Of a DNA stretch of 64,000 bases, positions 57,260 to 64,000 are shown one piece after another. The notes below the pieces were generated by a model. The model saw only the letters and a list, made by a program, of their open reading frames with translations. It was not told the origin of the DNA and searched no databases. Origin of the DNA: CAVQJU01 sp963729215. Lineage in GTDB: Bacteria > Acidobacteriota > Vicinamibacteria > Vicinamibacterales > CAVVIG01. Where the stretch lies: NCBI GenBank assembly GCA_963729215.1, contig CAVSND010000009.1, positions 310,001 to 374,000 on the forward strand, read 5' to 3'. Every line of letters begins with the position of its first letter. The first letter of the stretch is position 1. The position numbers were made by a program, and so were the translations under genes.

Positions 57260-58237
57260 ATGGGGTTTCCTGGCACCGGAACGATCTGGATGAACGGCAA
57301 GCTGGTGGAGTGGCGCGATGCCACCATTCACATCGGCTCGCACGTCGTTCACTACGGCAGCGGCGTCTTCGAAGGCGCGCGCTGTTACAGCACACCGAAG
57401 GGTTCGGCGTGCTTCCGTCTGGATGCCCACATGCGCCGGCTGATGGAGTCGGCGAAGATTTACCGGATGGACTATTCGCTGGATCTGCAGGGCTGGATGA
57501 ACGCCGTGCTCGAGACGATCCGCGCGAACGAGATGAAGGCCTGCTACATCCGTCCGCTCGTCTATCGCGGCTACGAGACGCTGGGCGTCAATCCGCTCGG
57601 CAACCCGGTTGACGCGGCGATCATGGTGTGGGATTGGGGTGCGTACCTCGGCCACGACGCGCTCGAGGACGGCGTGGACGTCAAGGTCAGCTCGTGGACG
57701 CGCATGGCGCCGAACACGCTGCCGGCGATGGCCAAAGCGACAGCGAACTACGCCAACTCCCAGTTGATCAAGATGGAAGCGATTGCCGACGGCTACTCGG
57801 AGGGCATTGCGCTCGACGTCAACGGCAACCTCAGCGAGGGAAGCGGGCAGAATCTGTTGATCGTGCGCGACAGCATCATCTACACGCCTCCGCTGGGCTC
57901 CTCCATCCTGGGCGGGATCACGCGTGATTCGATCATGACGCTGGCCCGTGAACTGGGCTATACGGTGACCGAGACGGTGCTCCCGCGCGAAGCCCTGTAC
58001 ACGGCGGACGAAGTGTTCTTCGTCGGCACAGCGGCCGAGGTGACCCCGGTGCGGTCGGTGGACAAGATCAAGGTGGGCACGGGCCATCGCGGCCCCGTCA
58101 CAACGGCGCTGCAGCACGCGTTTTTCGATGTGGTGAACGGCAAGACCCCCGACCGCCACGGGTGGCTGACCTACGTCTACCCGGGGGAAGCGTCCCTGCG
58201 CACCGGCCCCAAAGAAGTGGCCGCCCGCGGCCGATAA
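57260..58237 (+). CDS. ilvE: Branched-chain amino acid aminotransferase
   Basis: 325 residues. A TAAGGAG ribosome-binding site lies at 57248-57254. Fold IV PLP enzyme signatures are visible: HVVHYGSGVFEGARCYSTPK, MAKATANYANSQLIKMEAIA (PLP-lysine in AKATANY) and GSGQNLLIVRDSIIYTPPLG SSILGGITRDS. It makes the last step of Ile, Leu and Val synthesis, exchanging the amino group with 2-oxoglutarate. It stands alone between two intergenic hairpins. Confidence 0.95.
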   Translation: MGFPGTGTIWMNGKLVEWRDATIHIGSHVVHYGSGVFEGARCYSTPKGSACFRLDAHMRRLMESAKIYRMDYSLDLQGWMNAVLETIRANEMKACYIRPLVYRGYETLGVNPLGNPVDAAIMVWDWGAYLGHDALEDGVDVKVSSWTRMAPNTLPAMAKATANYANSQLIKMEAIADGYSEGIALDVNGNLSEGSGQNLLIVRDSIIYTPPLGSSILGGITRDSIMTLARELGYTVTETVLPREALYTADEVFFVGTAAEVTPVRSVDKIKVGTGHRGPVTTALQHAFFDVVNGKTPDRHGWLTYVYPGEASLRTGPKEVAARGR

Positions 58238-58242
58238 GACAG

Positions 58243-58388
58243 GGGCTGGGGGTTGAGGGTGGAGGCAGGAGGTTAGAGGCTGGAGGTTAGAGGCTGGAGG
58301 GTGGGGCGGTCGAATCCCTAACCTCCAACCTCTGACCTCCAACCTCTGACCTCCAACCTCTACCCTCTAACCTCCGACCTCTAACCCC
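58243..58388. repeat. Large GAGGTTA/TAACCTC-type hairpin directly upstream of pilT
   Basis: About 146 nt. The left arm 58243-58307 has tandem GGTTAGAGGCTGGA units. The right arm 58316-58388 has tandem CCTCCAACCTCTGA units, the inverted complement in composition and period (7/14 nt). The right arm ends on the base before the pilT ATG, and no Shine-Dalgarno sequence is present. Confidence 0.85.
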
Positions 58389-59504
58389 ATGCACGTAAAC
58401 GACCTCCTGAAGATCGCCGTTGAAAACGGCGCCTCGGACCTGCACATCAAGGTGGGCAGCTATCCGATGATGCGCCTGCGTGGCCTTCTCGTTCCGGCGT
58501 CCGAAGACAAGCGGCTCAACCACGAAGACGTCGTGTCGATGAGCGCCGCCGTCATGTCGAACGTCCACCGCGAGAAATTCAAGGACGCGCAGGAAGTGGA
58601 CCTCGCCTACAGCGTCCCCGGGCTGGGCCGCTTCCGCGTCAACGTCTTCCAGCAGCGGGGTACGGTCGGCCTGGTGTTGCGCGTCATCCCGATGGCGATC
58701 CAGACCATCGACGACCTCGGGCTGCCCGCCGTCCTGAAGAAGGTGGCCAGCGAAGAGCGGGGCCTCGTGCTCGTGACCGGAACGACGGGCAGCGGCAAGA
58801 GCACGACGCTCGCCGCGATGATCGACCACGTCAACCGCACGCGCTGCGCGCACGTGATGACGGTCGAGGACCCGATCGAGTTCCTGCACCGGGACAACCA
58901 GTCGATCGTCAACCAGCGTGAGGTCGCCGTGGACACGCGCTCGTTCGCGTGGGCCCTCCGCAGTGCGCTCCGGCAGGATCCCGACGTCATTCTCGTGGGC
59001 GAAATGCGCGATTTCGAGACGATCGAGACGGGGCTGCTCGCAGCGGAAACGGGACATCTCGTCTTCTCGACCCTGCACACGCTCGACGCCACGGAAACGA
59101 TCAACCGCATCATCTCGGTGTTTCCGCCGCACCAGCAGAAACAGGTCCGGCTGCAGCTGGCCGCTGTCCTGAAAGCCGTGGTCTCCCAGCGCCTCATGCC
59201 CCGCGCCGACGACAAGGGCCGCGTTCCCGCGGTCGAGGTGATGATCACGACCGCATTCATCCGGGATTGCATCGTGGACAAGGAACGCACCCATCAGATC
59301 CCGGCGGCGATCGCCGCCGGGACGTCGCAATACGGGATGCAGACGTTCGACCAGTCGATCTTCGGCCTCTTCCAGCAGGGACTGGTCTCCTACGAGGAGG
59401 CGCTGCGCTGGGCCTCCAACGTGGACGAGTTCAAGCTCAAGGTCCAGGGCATTTCGACCACCGCCGACATGGGTCGCGAAACCATCACCCGCTTCGGCTC
59501 GTAG
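58389..59504 (+). CDS. pilT: Type IV pilus retraction ATPase, PilT family
   Basis: 371 residues. The N-terminal PAS-like domain (MHVNDLLKIAVENGASDLHI K) is followed by the ATPase domain: Walker A GTTGSGKST, the Asp box VMTVEDPIEFLH, Walker B ILVGEMRDFETIETGLLAAE TGHLVFSTLHT with the HLVFSTLHT His box, and the AIRNLIRE-like C-terminal region. It drives pilus disassembly for twitching and, with ComEC encoded in the same window, DNA uptake. No other pil genes are adjacent. Its TAG stop overlaps the recX GTG by one base. Confidence 0.95.
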   Translation: MHVNDLLKIAVENGASDLHIKVGSYPMMRLRGLLVPASEDKRLNHEDVVSMSAAVMSNVHREKFKDAQEVDLAYSVPGLGRFRVNVFQQRGTVGLVLRVIPMAIQTIDDLGLPAVLKKVASEERGLVLVTGTTGSGKSTTLAAMIDHVNRTRCAHVMTVEDPIEFLHRDNQSIVNQREVAVDTRSFAWALRSALRQDPDVILVGEMRDFETIETGLLAAETGHLVFSTLHTLDATETINRIISVFPPHQQKQVRLQLAAVLKAVVSQRLMPRADDKGRVPAVEVMITTAFIRDCIVDKERTHQIPAAIAAGTSQYGMQTFDQSIFGLFQQGLVSYEEALRWASNVDEFKLKVQGISTTADMGRETITRFGS

Positions 59505-59956
59505 TGGACTCGCGGAGGGCCTATATCGACGCCCTCCGGATGCTCGGCCGGCGCGAGCTGTCGGAGACCCAGATCCGCCAGCGGCTCGCCCGCCGCGAGC
59601 ACGATCCCGAAGCCATCGACGAAGCGGTTGCCCGCCTGATCGAGGAGCGCGCCATCGACGACAACCGGGTGGCGCAGGCGATCGCCCGCATGGAAACAGG
59701 CATCCGCAAGCGCGGCAAGCTCCGCGTCCGGCGCAAGATCGAGAGCGCCGGCATCTCCCCTGCCACCGCCAAGCGGGCGCTGGACGAAGTCTTCGGCAGC
59801 CTCGACGACGACGACCTGCTCGAATCCGCGCTGGCCAAGCGACTGCGCCGGGGCGCCACCATCGGCGACGAACGTGAGTTCAACCGGCTGTACCGCTACC
59901 TCGTCGGCCAGGGCTTCGAACCGCAACGCGTGCTGGCGATCCTGAAGAAGGAACCA
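59504..59956 (+). CDS. recX: RecX family regulatory protein (no stop codon before alaS)
   Basis: GTG start overlapping the pilT stop. About 150 residues match RecX: ALRMLGRRELSETQIRQRLA RR, EEAVARLIEERAIDD-type LIEERAIDDNRVAQAIARME and the final FNRLYRYLVGQGFEPQRVLA IL. RecX restrains RecA filament growth. The frame does not stop: after LKKEP it continues through the hairpin repeat (PQRPQRSRRLSSRLCDLRDL) into the alaS ATG in the same frame. The listed end is where RecX similarity ends. recA is not in the window. Confidence 0.85.
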
Positions 59957-60021
59957 CAAAGGCCGCAAAGATCACGAAGACTGAGTTCTCGGCTTTGTGA
60001 CCTTCGTGATCTTTGTGGTTC
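59951..60021. repeat. CACAAAG/CACGAAG hairpin variant linking recX and alaS
   Basis: The left arm 59951-59979 (GAACCACAAAGGCCGCAAAG..., ending CACGAAG) and right arm 60002-60021 (CTTCGTGATCTTTGTGGTTC) are inverted repeats. It is a sequence variant of the CACGAAG family (CACAAAG units at the outer ends). It contains no stop codon in the recX/alaS frame. Confidence 0.8.
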
Positions 60022-60034
60022 AATTGGTCCAGCG

Positions 60035-62683
60035 ATGACTTCCAACGAGATCCGGGCTTCCTTCCTCAAGTTCTTCGAGAGCCGTGGCCACCGTGTCGTA
60101 CCCAGTTCGCCGCTCGTGCCGGGCGACGACCCGACGCTGCTGTTCACGAATGCCGGCATGAACCAGTTCAAAGACACGTTGCTCGGCCGCGAAAAGCGCG
60201 AATACTCGCGGGCCGCGACGTCTCAGAAGGTGATGCGCGTCAGCGGGAAGCACAACGACCTCGACAACGTCGGGCCGTCGCATCGCCACCACACGTTTTT
60301 TGAAATGCTCGGCAACTTCTCGTTCGGCGACTACTTCAAGAAAGAGGCGCTGCCCTTCGCCTGGGAATTGCTGACCGACGTATGGAAGATGCCGAAGGAC
60401 AAGTTCGTCATCTCGATCTTCAAGGGCGAGAACGGCATCCCCAGGGATGACGAGGCGTACGAGATCTGGCGCCAGCTCGGCATTCCGTCGGACCGCATTC
60501 TCGAGCTCGGCAGCGACGACAACTTCTGGACGATGGGCGAGACGGGGCCGTGCGGCCGGTGCTCGGAGATCTACTTCGTCCGCGGCGGCACCGGGATCGA
60601 TCCCGAGATCGAGATCTGGAACAACGTGTTCATGGAGTTCGAACGCAGCGCGGACGGGACGCTCACGCCGCTGCCCGCGCCATCCATCGATACCGGTATG
60701 GGCCTCGAGCGGATGACCGCCGTCATGCAGGGCGTCCAGTCGGACTACGACACCGACTGCTTCCAGCCGCTGCTCCGGCGCATCAGCGAGCTGACGGGCA
60801 TCAGGTACGGTGCGAAGGAGGCATCGGACACGTCCATGCGCGTCGTGGCCGACCATATCCGAAGCACGACGTTTCTGATCGGCGATGGAGTGATTCCATC
60901 GAACGAATGGCGCGGATATGTGCTGCGGAAGATCATGCGTCGTGCGATGCGGCACGGAAAGCATCTCGGGCTGACCGAGCCTTTCATGCATACGCTCGTC
61001 GCCGTGCTCGATGCCGAGATGGGCGATGCCTACCCCGCCATCCGTACGAGCCGGGAGATGATCGAACGGACCATCCTTGCCGAAGAACATCGATTCGAAG
61101 CGGTGCTGACCGAGGGTCTTCCCCGCCTCGAGGCCGAGCTCGAGAAAATCAGCGGCACGAAAAGCAAAGTGTTGCCCGGCGACGTCGCCTTCAAGCTGTA
61201 CGACACCTTCGGGATTCCGTTCGACTTCATCGAGGACACGGCCACGACGCAAGGAGTGGAGGTAGACAAAGTGGCCTACGAGCGGGCCATGGAAGGCCAG
61301 CGCGACAAGGCCCGGGCGAAGAGCGGCTTCAAGGGCGGCGGCGAGCCGACCTGGTACGTGGAGGATCGAGCCGAGATCAACGCGCTCAACGACGCGTTCC
61401 GCGGTTACGACACAACGAGGATGGTGGGCGTGCCGATCGCCATCCTGTACGACGAACAGCCCGCGTTGACGGATGTGCTGCGCGAAGGCCAGGCGGGGTG
61501 GGTCATTCTTCCCGAAACGCCCTTCTACCTCGAGGCCGGCGGACAGGTCTCGGACACCGGGCGCATCTACGGCGCGAACGGCGAGGCCGTCGTGGATGCC
61601 ATGCGTCGGATTCCCGTCCGCAAGGATTTTCCCCGCGCTCACCACGTGCGCGTCATCCGCGGAGAGCTTCGCACGCGCGACATCGTCACGGCCGAAGTGG
61701 ACGCGGATATCCGCGACGCCACGCGGCGCAACCACACGGCGACCCACCTGCTCCACGCGGCGCTGCGCCAGGTGCTTGGCGCGCACGTGAAACAGGCCGG
61801 CTCGCTCGTCGCACCCGACCGCCTGCGATTCGATTTCGTGCATTTCCAGGCGATCACACGCGATGACCTGGACCGCATCGAGCGCATCGTCAACGAGCAG
61901 GTGTACCGCAATACGCCTGTGAAAACAGACGTGGACGTGTCGCCGGAGCAGGCGGTGGCGGCCGGCGCCATGGCGCTGTTCGGGGAAAAGTACGGCGACA
62001 AGGTCCGGGTTGTCAGCGTGCCTGGCTTCAGCATGGAGCTGTGCGGCGGCACGCACGTACACGCCACCGGCGACATCGGGTTTTTCGTGATTCTCGCCGA
62101 AAGCGGCGTCGCGGCCGGAGTCCGCCGGATTGAAGCGGTGACCGGCGCGGGCGCCGTCGAGTGGGCGCAGCAGCAGCGCGCGGCGTTTCACGGCGTGATC
62201 GACGCGCTCAAGGTGAATCCCAGCCAGGCCGTCGAAGCCGTCGAGCGCCTGCACGCCGAGAACAGGAAACTTGCCCGCGAGGCATCGGAGCTGAAGACCA
62301 GGCTCGCGGTCGGAGGCGGTGGGAACAAGGCCGCGTACGAGCCCGTCGACGTCGGCGGCGTCACGCTTGTCGCGCAGGCGATATCGGAGATCGACAAAGA
62401 CGGCCTGCGGACCATCGCCGACCAGATCAGGAACCAGATCAAGAGCGGTATCGTGGTGCTCGCATCGGCGGGCGAAGGCAAGGTTCACATCATCGTGGCG
62501 GTGACGCCGGACCTCACGTCGCGGATCAAGGCCGGGCAGATCGTCAAGGACCTCGCCCCGATCGTCGGCGGCGCGGGAGGCGGCCGTCCCGACTTCGCGG
62601 AAGCCGGCGGCAAACATCCCGAAAAGATCGCCGAGATGCTGACGGCCAGCCAGACTGTCGTCACCAGGCTGCTGGCCGGCTGA
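60035..62683 (+). CDS. alaS: Alanyl-tRNA synthetase
   Basis: 882 residues from ATG 60035, full length. The class II catalytic core has FLKFFESRGHRVVPSSPLVP, LLFTNAGMNQFKDTLLGREK and GAGLGLERM-like DTGMGLERM. The editing domain has HTATHLLHAALRQVLG (zinc His pair) and CGGTHVHATGDIGFF. The C-Ala/DHHA1 domain has GGGRPDFAEAGGK (GGGxxxxAxAGG). It charges tRNA-Ala. No ribosome-binding site precedes the ATG, and the recX frame reads straight into it, so initiation may depend on recX translation or the protein may be made as a fusion. Confidence 0.97.
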   Translation: MTSNEIRASFLKFFESRGHRVVPSSPLVPGDDPTLLFTNAGMNQFKDTLLGREKREYSRAATSQKVMRVSGKHNDLDNVGPSHRHHTFFEMLGNFSFGDYFKKEALPFAWELLTDVWKMPKDKFVISIFKGENGIPRDDEAYEIWRQLGIPSDRILELGSDDNFWTMGETGPCGRCSEIYFVRGGTGIDPEIEIWNNVFMEFERSADGTLTPLPAPSIDTGMGLERMTAVMQGVQSDYDTDCFQPLLRRISELTGIRYGAKEASDTSMRVVADHIRSTTFLIGDGVIPSNEWRGYVLRKIMRRAMRHGKHLGLTEPFMHTLVAVLDAEMGDAYPAIRTSREMIERTILAEEHRFEAVLTEGLPRLEAELEKISGTKSKVLPGDVAFKLYDTFGIPFDFIEDTATTQGVEVDKVAYERAMEGQRDKARAKSGFKGGGEPTWYVEDRAEINALNDAFRGYDTTRMVGVPIAILYDEQPALTDVLREGQAGWVILPETPFYLEAGGQVSDTGRIYGANGEAVVDAMRRIPVRKDFPRAHHVRVIRGELRTRDIVTAEVDADIRDATRRNHTATHLLHAALRQVLGAHVKQAGSLVAPDRLRFDFVHFQAITRDDLDRIERIVNEQVYRNTPVKTDVDVSPEQAVAAGAMALFGEKYGDKVRVVSVPGFSMELCGGTHVHATGDIGFFVILAESGVAAGVRRIEAVTGAGAVEWAQQQRAAFHGVIDALKVNPSQAVEAVERLHAENRKLAREASELKTRLAVGGGGNKAAYEPVDVGGVTLVAQAISEIDKDGLRTIADQIRNQIKSGIVVLASAGEGKVHIIVAVTPDLTSRIKAGQIVKDLAPIVGGAGGGRPDFAEAGGKHPEKIAEMLTASQTVVTRLLAG

Positions 62684-62814
62684 CCGGCAACTGGAGGCCG
62701 TCCGGGCGCCTGACCGGCCGGAGTCTTCGCCTCCCCCTTCCAGGCAGCACGGCCTACTGCTGAGGCCCCGACCCGCCGATAAGACCAATTGGCGGTTGTC
62801 CCCCGCGGCCGCCA

Positions 62815-63549
62815 TTGGTTAAACTATTGATTCTGCGAGAGATACAATTCAGGCTGGCGCTGCTGACCGCGTGCGCCCTGCTGACCGCCTTGCCGGCGAC
62901 TGCCCAGATCTATACCTGGCAGGACGCCAACGGGCACATGGTCATTTCGGACCGGCCCAAGGACGGCGCGCCTCGCGCGTACACCGTGCCCAGAGCCTCG
63001 GACGCCGTGCGGGCCACCCGATTCGTGGCGCCTGAAAAGAGCGCGCTCTACGACCCGCTGATTCGCGAACACGCGGAGAATGCCGGCATCCGGACCGATC
63101 TGGTTCGGGCCGTCGTCCAGGTCGAGTCCGGATACAACACCTACGCGCGGTCCCCCAAGGGCGCGCTCGGCCTCATGCAGCTCATGCCGGCCACGATTCA
63201 GCAATTCGGCGTGCGGAACCCGTTCAGCCCGATGGAAAACATCCGCGCCGGCGTCTCGTATCTGCGCCAGCTGCTCGACCGCTATTCGAACGACGAAGCG
63301 CTCGCGCTGGCCGCCTACAACGCCGGACCCGGGGCCGTGGACAGACACGGCGTGGCGATCCCGCCCTACAAGGAAACGCGGGATTACGTCTCGAAAATCA
63401 ACCGGATGGCGGGACGTCCGGTCCAGGTCCCAGGCACGAACATCTACAAGACAACGGACGTCGTCGACGGCCGCGAAGTCCCCCGCTACTCGGACCACAA
63501 GCCGTCCGACGGCTCGTACGAGGTCGTGAAACGAAAACCGATTGAATGA
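62815..63549 (+). CDS. Secreted lytic transglycosylase (SLT domain) with N-terminal DUF4124
   Basis: Up to 244 residues from TTG 62815 (TTG 62827 also possible; no ATG precedes the signal peptide). The signal peptide has RLALLTACALLTALPATAQ. A DUF4124 strand segment IYTWQDANGHMVISDRP and a goose-lysozyme-like SLT domain follow: RAVVQVESGYNTYARSPKGA LGLMQLMP (catalytic Glu in VESGY) and ALAAYNAGPGAVDRHG. It cleaves peptidoglycan in the periplasm. It ends about 45 nt from a convergent outer-membrane protein gene with a hairpin between them. Confidence 0.92.
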   Translation: MVKLLILREIQFRLALLTACALLTALPATAQIYTWQDANGHMVISDRPKDGAPRAYTVPRASDAVRATRFVAPEKSALYDPLIREHAENAGIRTDLVRAVVQVESGYNTYARSPKGALGLMQLMPATIQQFGVRNPFSPMENIRAGVSYLRQLLDRYSNDEALALAAYNAGPGAVDRHGVAIPPYKETRDYVSKINRMAGRPVQVPGTNIYKTTDVVDGREVPRYSDHKPSDGSYEVVKRKPIE

Positions 63550-63556
63550 GTGATTC

Positions 63557-63585
63557 GCGCGAGCCAGCGCCACGCCGGCTCGCGT
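63557..63585. terminator. Hairpin between convergent genes (possible bidirectional terminator)
   Basis: A perfect inverted repeat GCGCGAGCC/GGCTCGCGT core (8 bp CGCGAGCC/GGCTCGCG) with an 11-nt loop lies between two convergent stop codons. There is no T-run, so termination is only suggested. Confidence 0.4.
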
Positions 63586-63594
63586 CCGTCGAAC

Positions 63595-64000
63595 TCAGAA
63601 GTAGTGCTTCAGCCCCGCCCTGAACGTCCAGAACGAGCCGTCGAAGGTTGCCGCCGGTGAGTTGAACGCGCCGACCGCGTGATAGAGCCCCTCGCCGGTG
63701 ATCGTCGAGCGCCGCGAGAAGAAGGTACTCGACTCCGCCGCCGAAATCTCCGCCAAACTTCGTGTCGCCGCCATCGGTTCCGCGATCGATGTGCGAGCCG
63801 TAATGGTAGGCCCCCACGCCGCCAGTCACGAACGGATGCACCTTTCCGCCTTCCCAGTTGTAAACCAGGTTGCCGTCGAACACGAAGGGGCTGACCGTGC
63901 CGGTGAAGCCGCGCCCGACGATATCCCACCAGGCGCCGCTCACCTGCGCACGAACCGACACGCGAGAGGTCAGATAGCCTTCGACGTTGCCGGCGAGATC
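63595..64000 (-). pseudogene. Outer-membrane beta-barrel protein, C-terminal part (5' end beyond window), frameshifted
   Basis: The frame from the window edge gives alternating strands (RAQVSGAWWDIVGRGFTGTV, FDGNLVYNWEGGKVHPFVTG GVGAYHYG, GGDFGGGVEY) typical of OmpA-like/OMP_b-brl proteins. Removing one C near 63728 continues FFSRRSTITGEGLYHAVGAF NSPAATFDGSFWTFRAGLKH YF and stops at 63595. The final aromatic Phe after alternating hydrophobics is the usual outer-membrane insertion signal. Function beyond being an outer-membrane barrel is unknown. Confidence 0.72.

Noticed and set aside
58243..58388. Telomere-like CCCTAACC repeats
   Set aside because: Units are 7/14 bp with inverted arms in the middle of a bacterial gene cluster; resemblance to telomeric sequence is coincidental.

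Overview
High-GC bacterial chromosome, most like Acidobacteriota (possibly class Vicinamibacteria). This is inferred from content: a DUF5916/CBM9-type outer-membrane protein, a PadR regulator beside decayed permease-type genes, PEP-CTERM proteins, carboxypeptidase-regulatory-like secreted proteins, Ser/Thr kinases and PEGA proteins, BshC (bacillithiol), and a GxxExxY element. No rRNA or universal marker is present to settle the taxonomy.

Layout. 1-13 kb: surface and regulatory genes (DUF5916 protein, VOC protein, ECF sigma plus membrane anti-sigma-like protein, a large subtilase, a FolD lacking its cyclohydrolase lysine, a B12-type radical SAM enzyme, a Crp/Fnr regulator) mixed with broken genes. 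13.26-25.92 kb: a probable integrative island. It is bounded by a degenerate copy of the tRNA-Cys 3' half on the left and by the intact tRNA-Cys on the right, with a tyrosine recombinase next to the intact tRNA. It holds a PA14 membrane protein, four decaying PEP-CTERM genes, a PadR remnant with paired operators, a DUF4405-like remnant, several small hypothetical genes and a second integrase remnant. 26-64 kb: core genome. On the minus strand are galT, yraN, cysS, ribF, an MBL hydrolase and a DUF1844 gene, then comEC, carB, carA, a PEGA protein and a pseudokinase. On the plus strand are mazG, bshC, a class A PBP, xdhC, an amidohydrolase, the hrcA-grpE-dnaJ-prmA heat-shock cluster behind a variant CIRCE, a regulatory-like secreted protein, an MFS transporter, a Ser/Thr kinase, ilvE, pilT, recX, alaS and a lytic transglycosylase. 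rsmE is on the minus strand.

The most unusual signal is a family of imperfect hairpins made of tandem CACGAAG-type heptamers. Four short copies lie between genes. A fifth copy has its two arms about 420 bp apart with a GxxExxY (PD-(D/E)XK nuclease-like) gene between them, which looks like the autonomous member of the family. Other hairpins and tandem arrays with 7-9 bp units but different sequence occupy many of the remaining core intergenic gaps. Some repeats run into genes: they supply C-terminal tails of ComEC, MazG and CarA, a Shine-Dalgarno sequence, and a stop-free linker joining RecX to AlaS.

Many genes carry frameshifts. At the clearest junctions, deleting one base restores the family-like protein. 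In the core region, including the class A PBP, this pattern suggests insertion-type sequencing errors. In the island there is probably also real gene decay. Entries marked pseudogene in the core should be read with that caveat.
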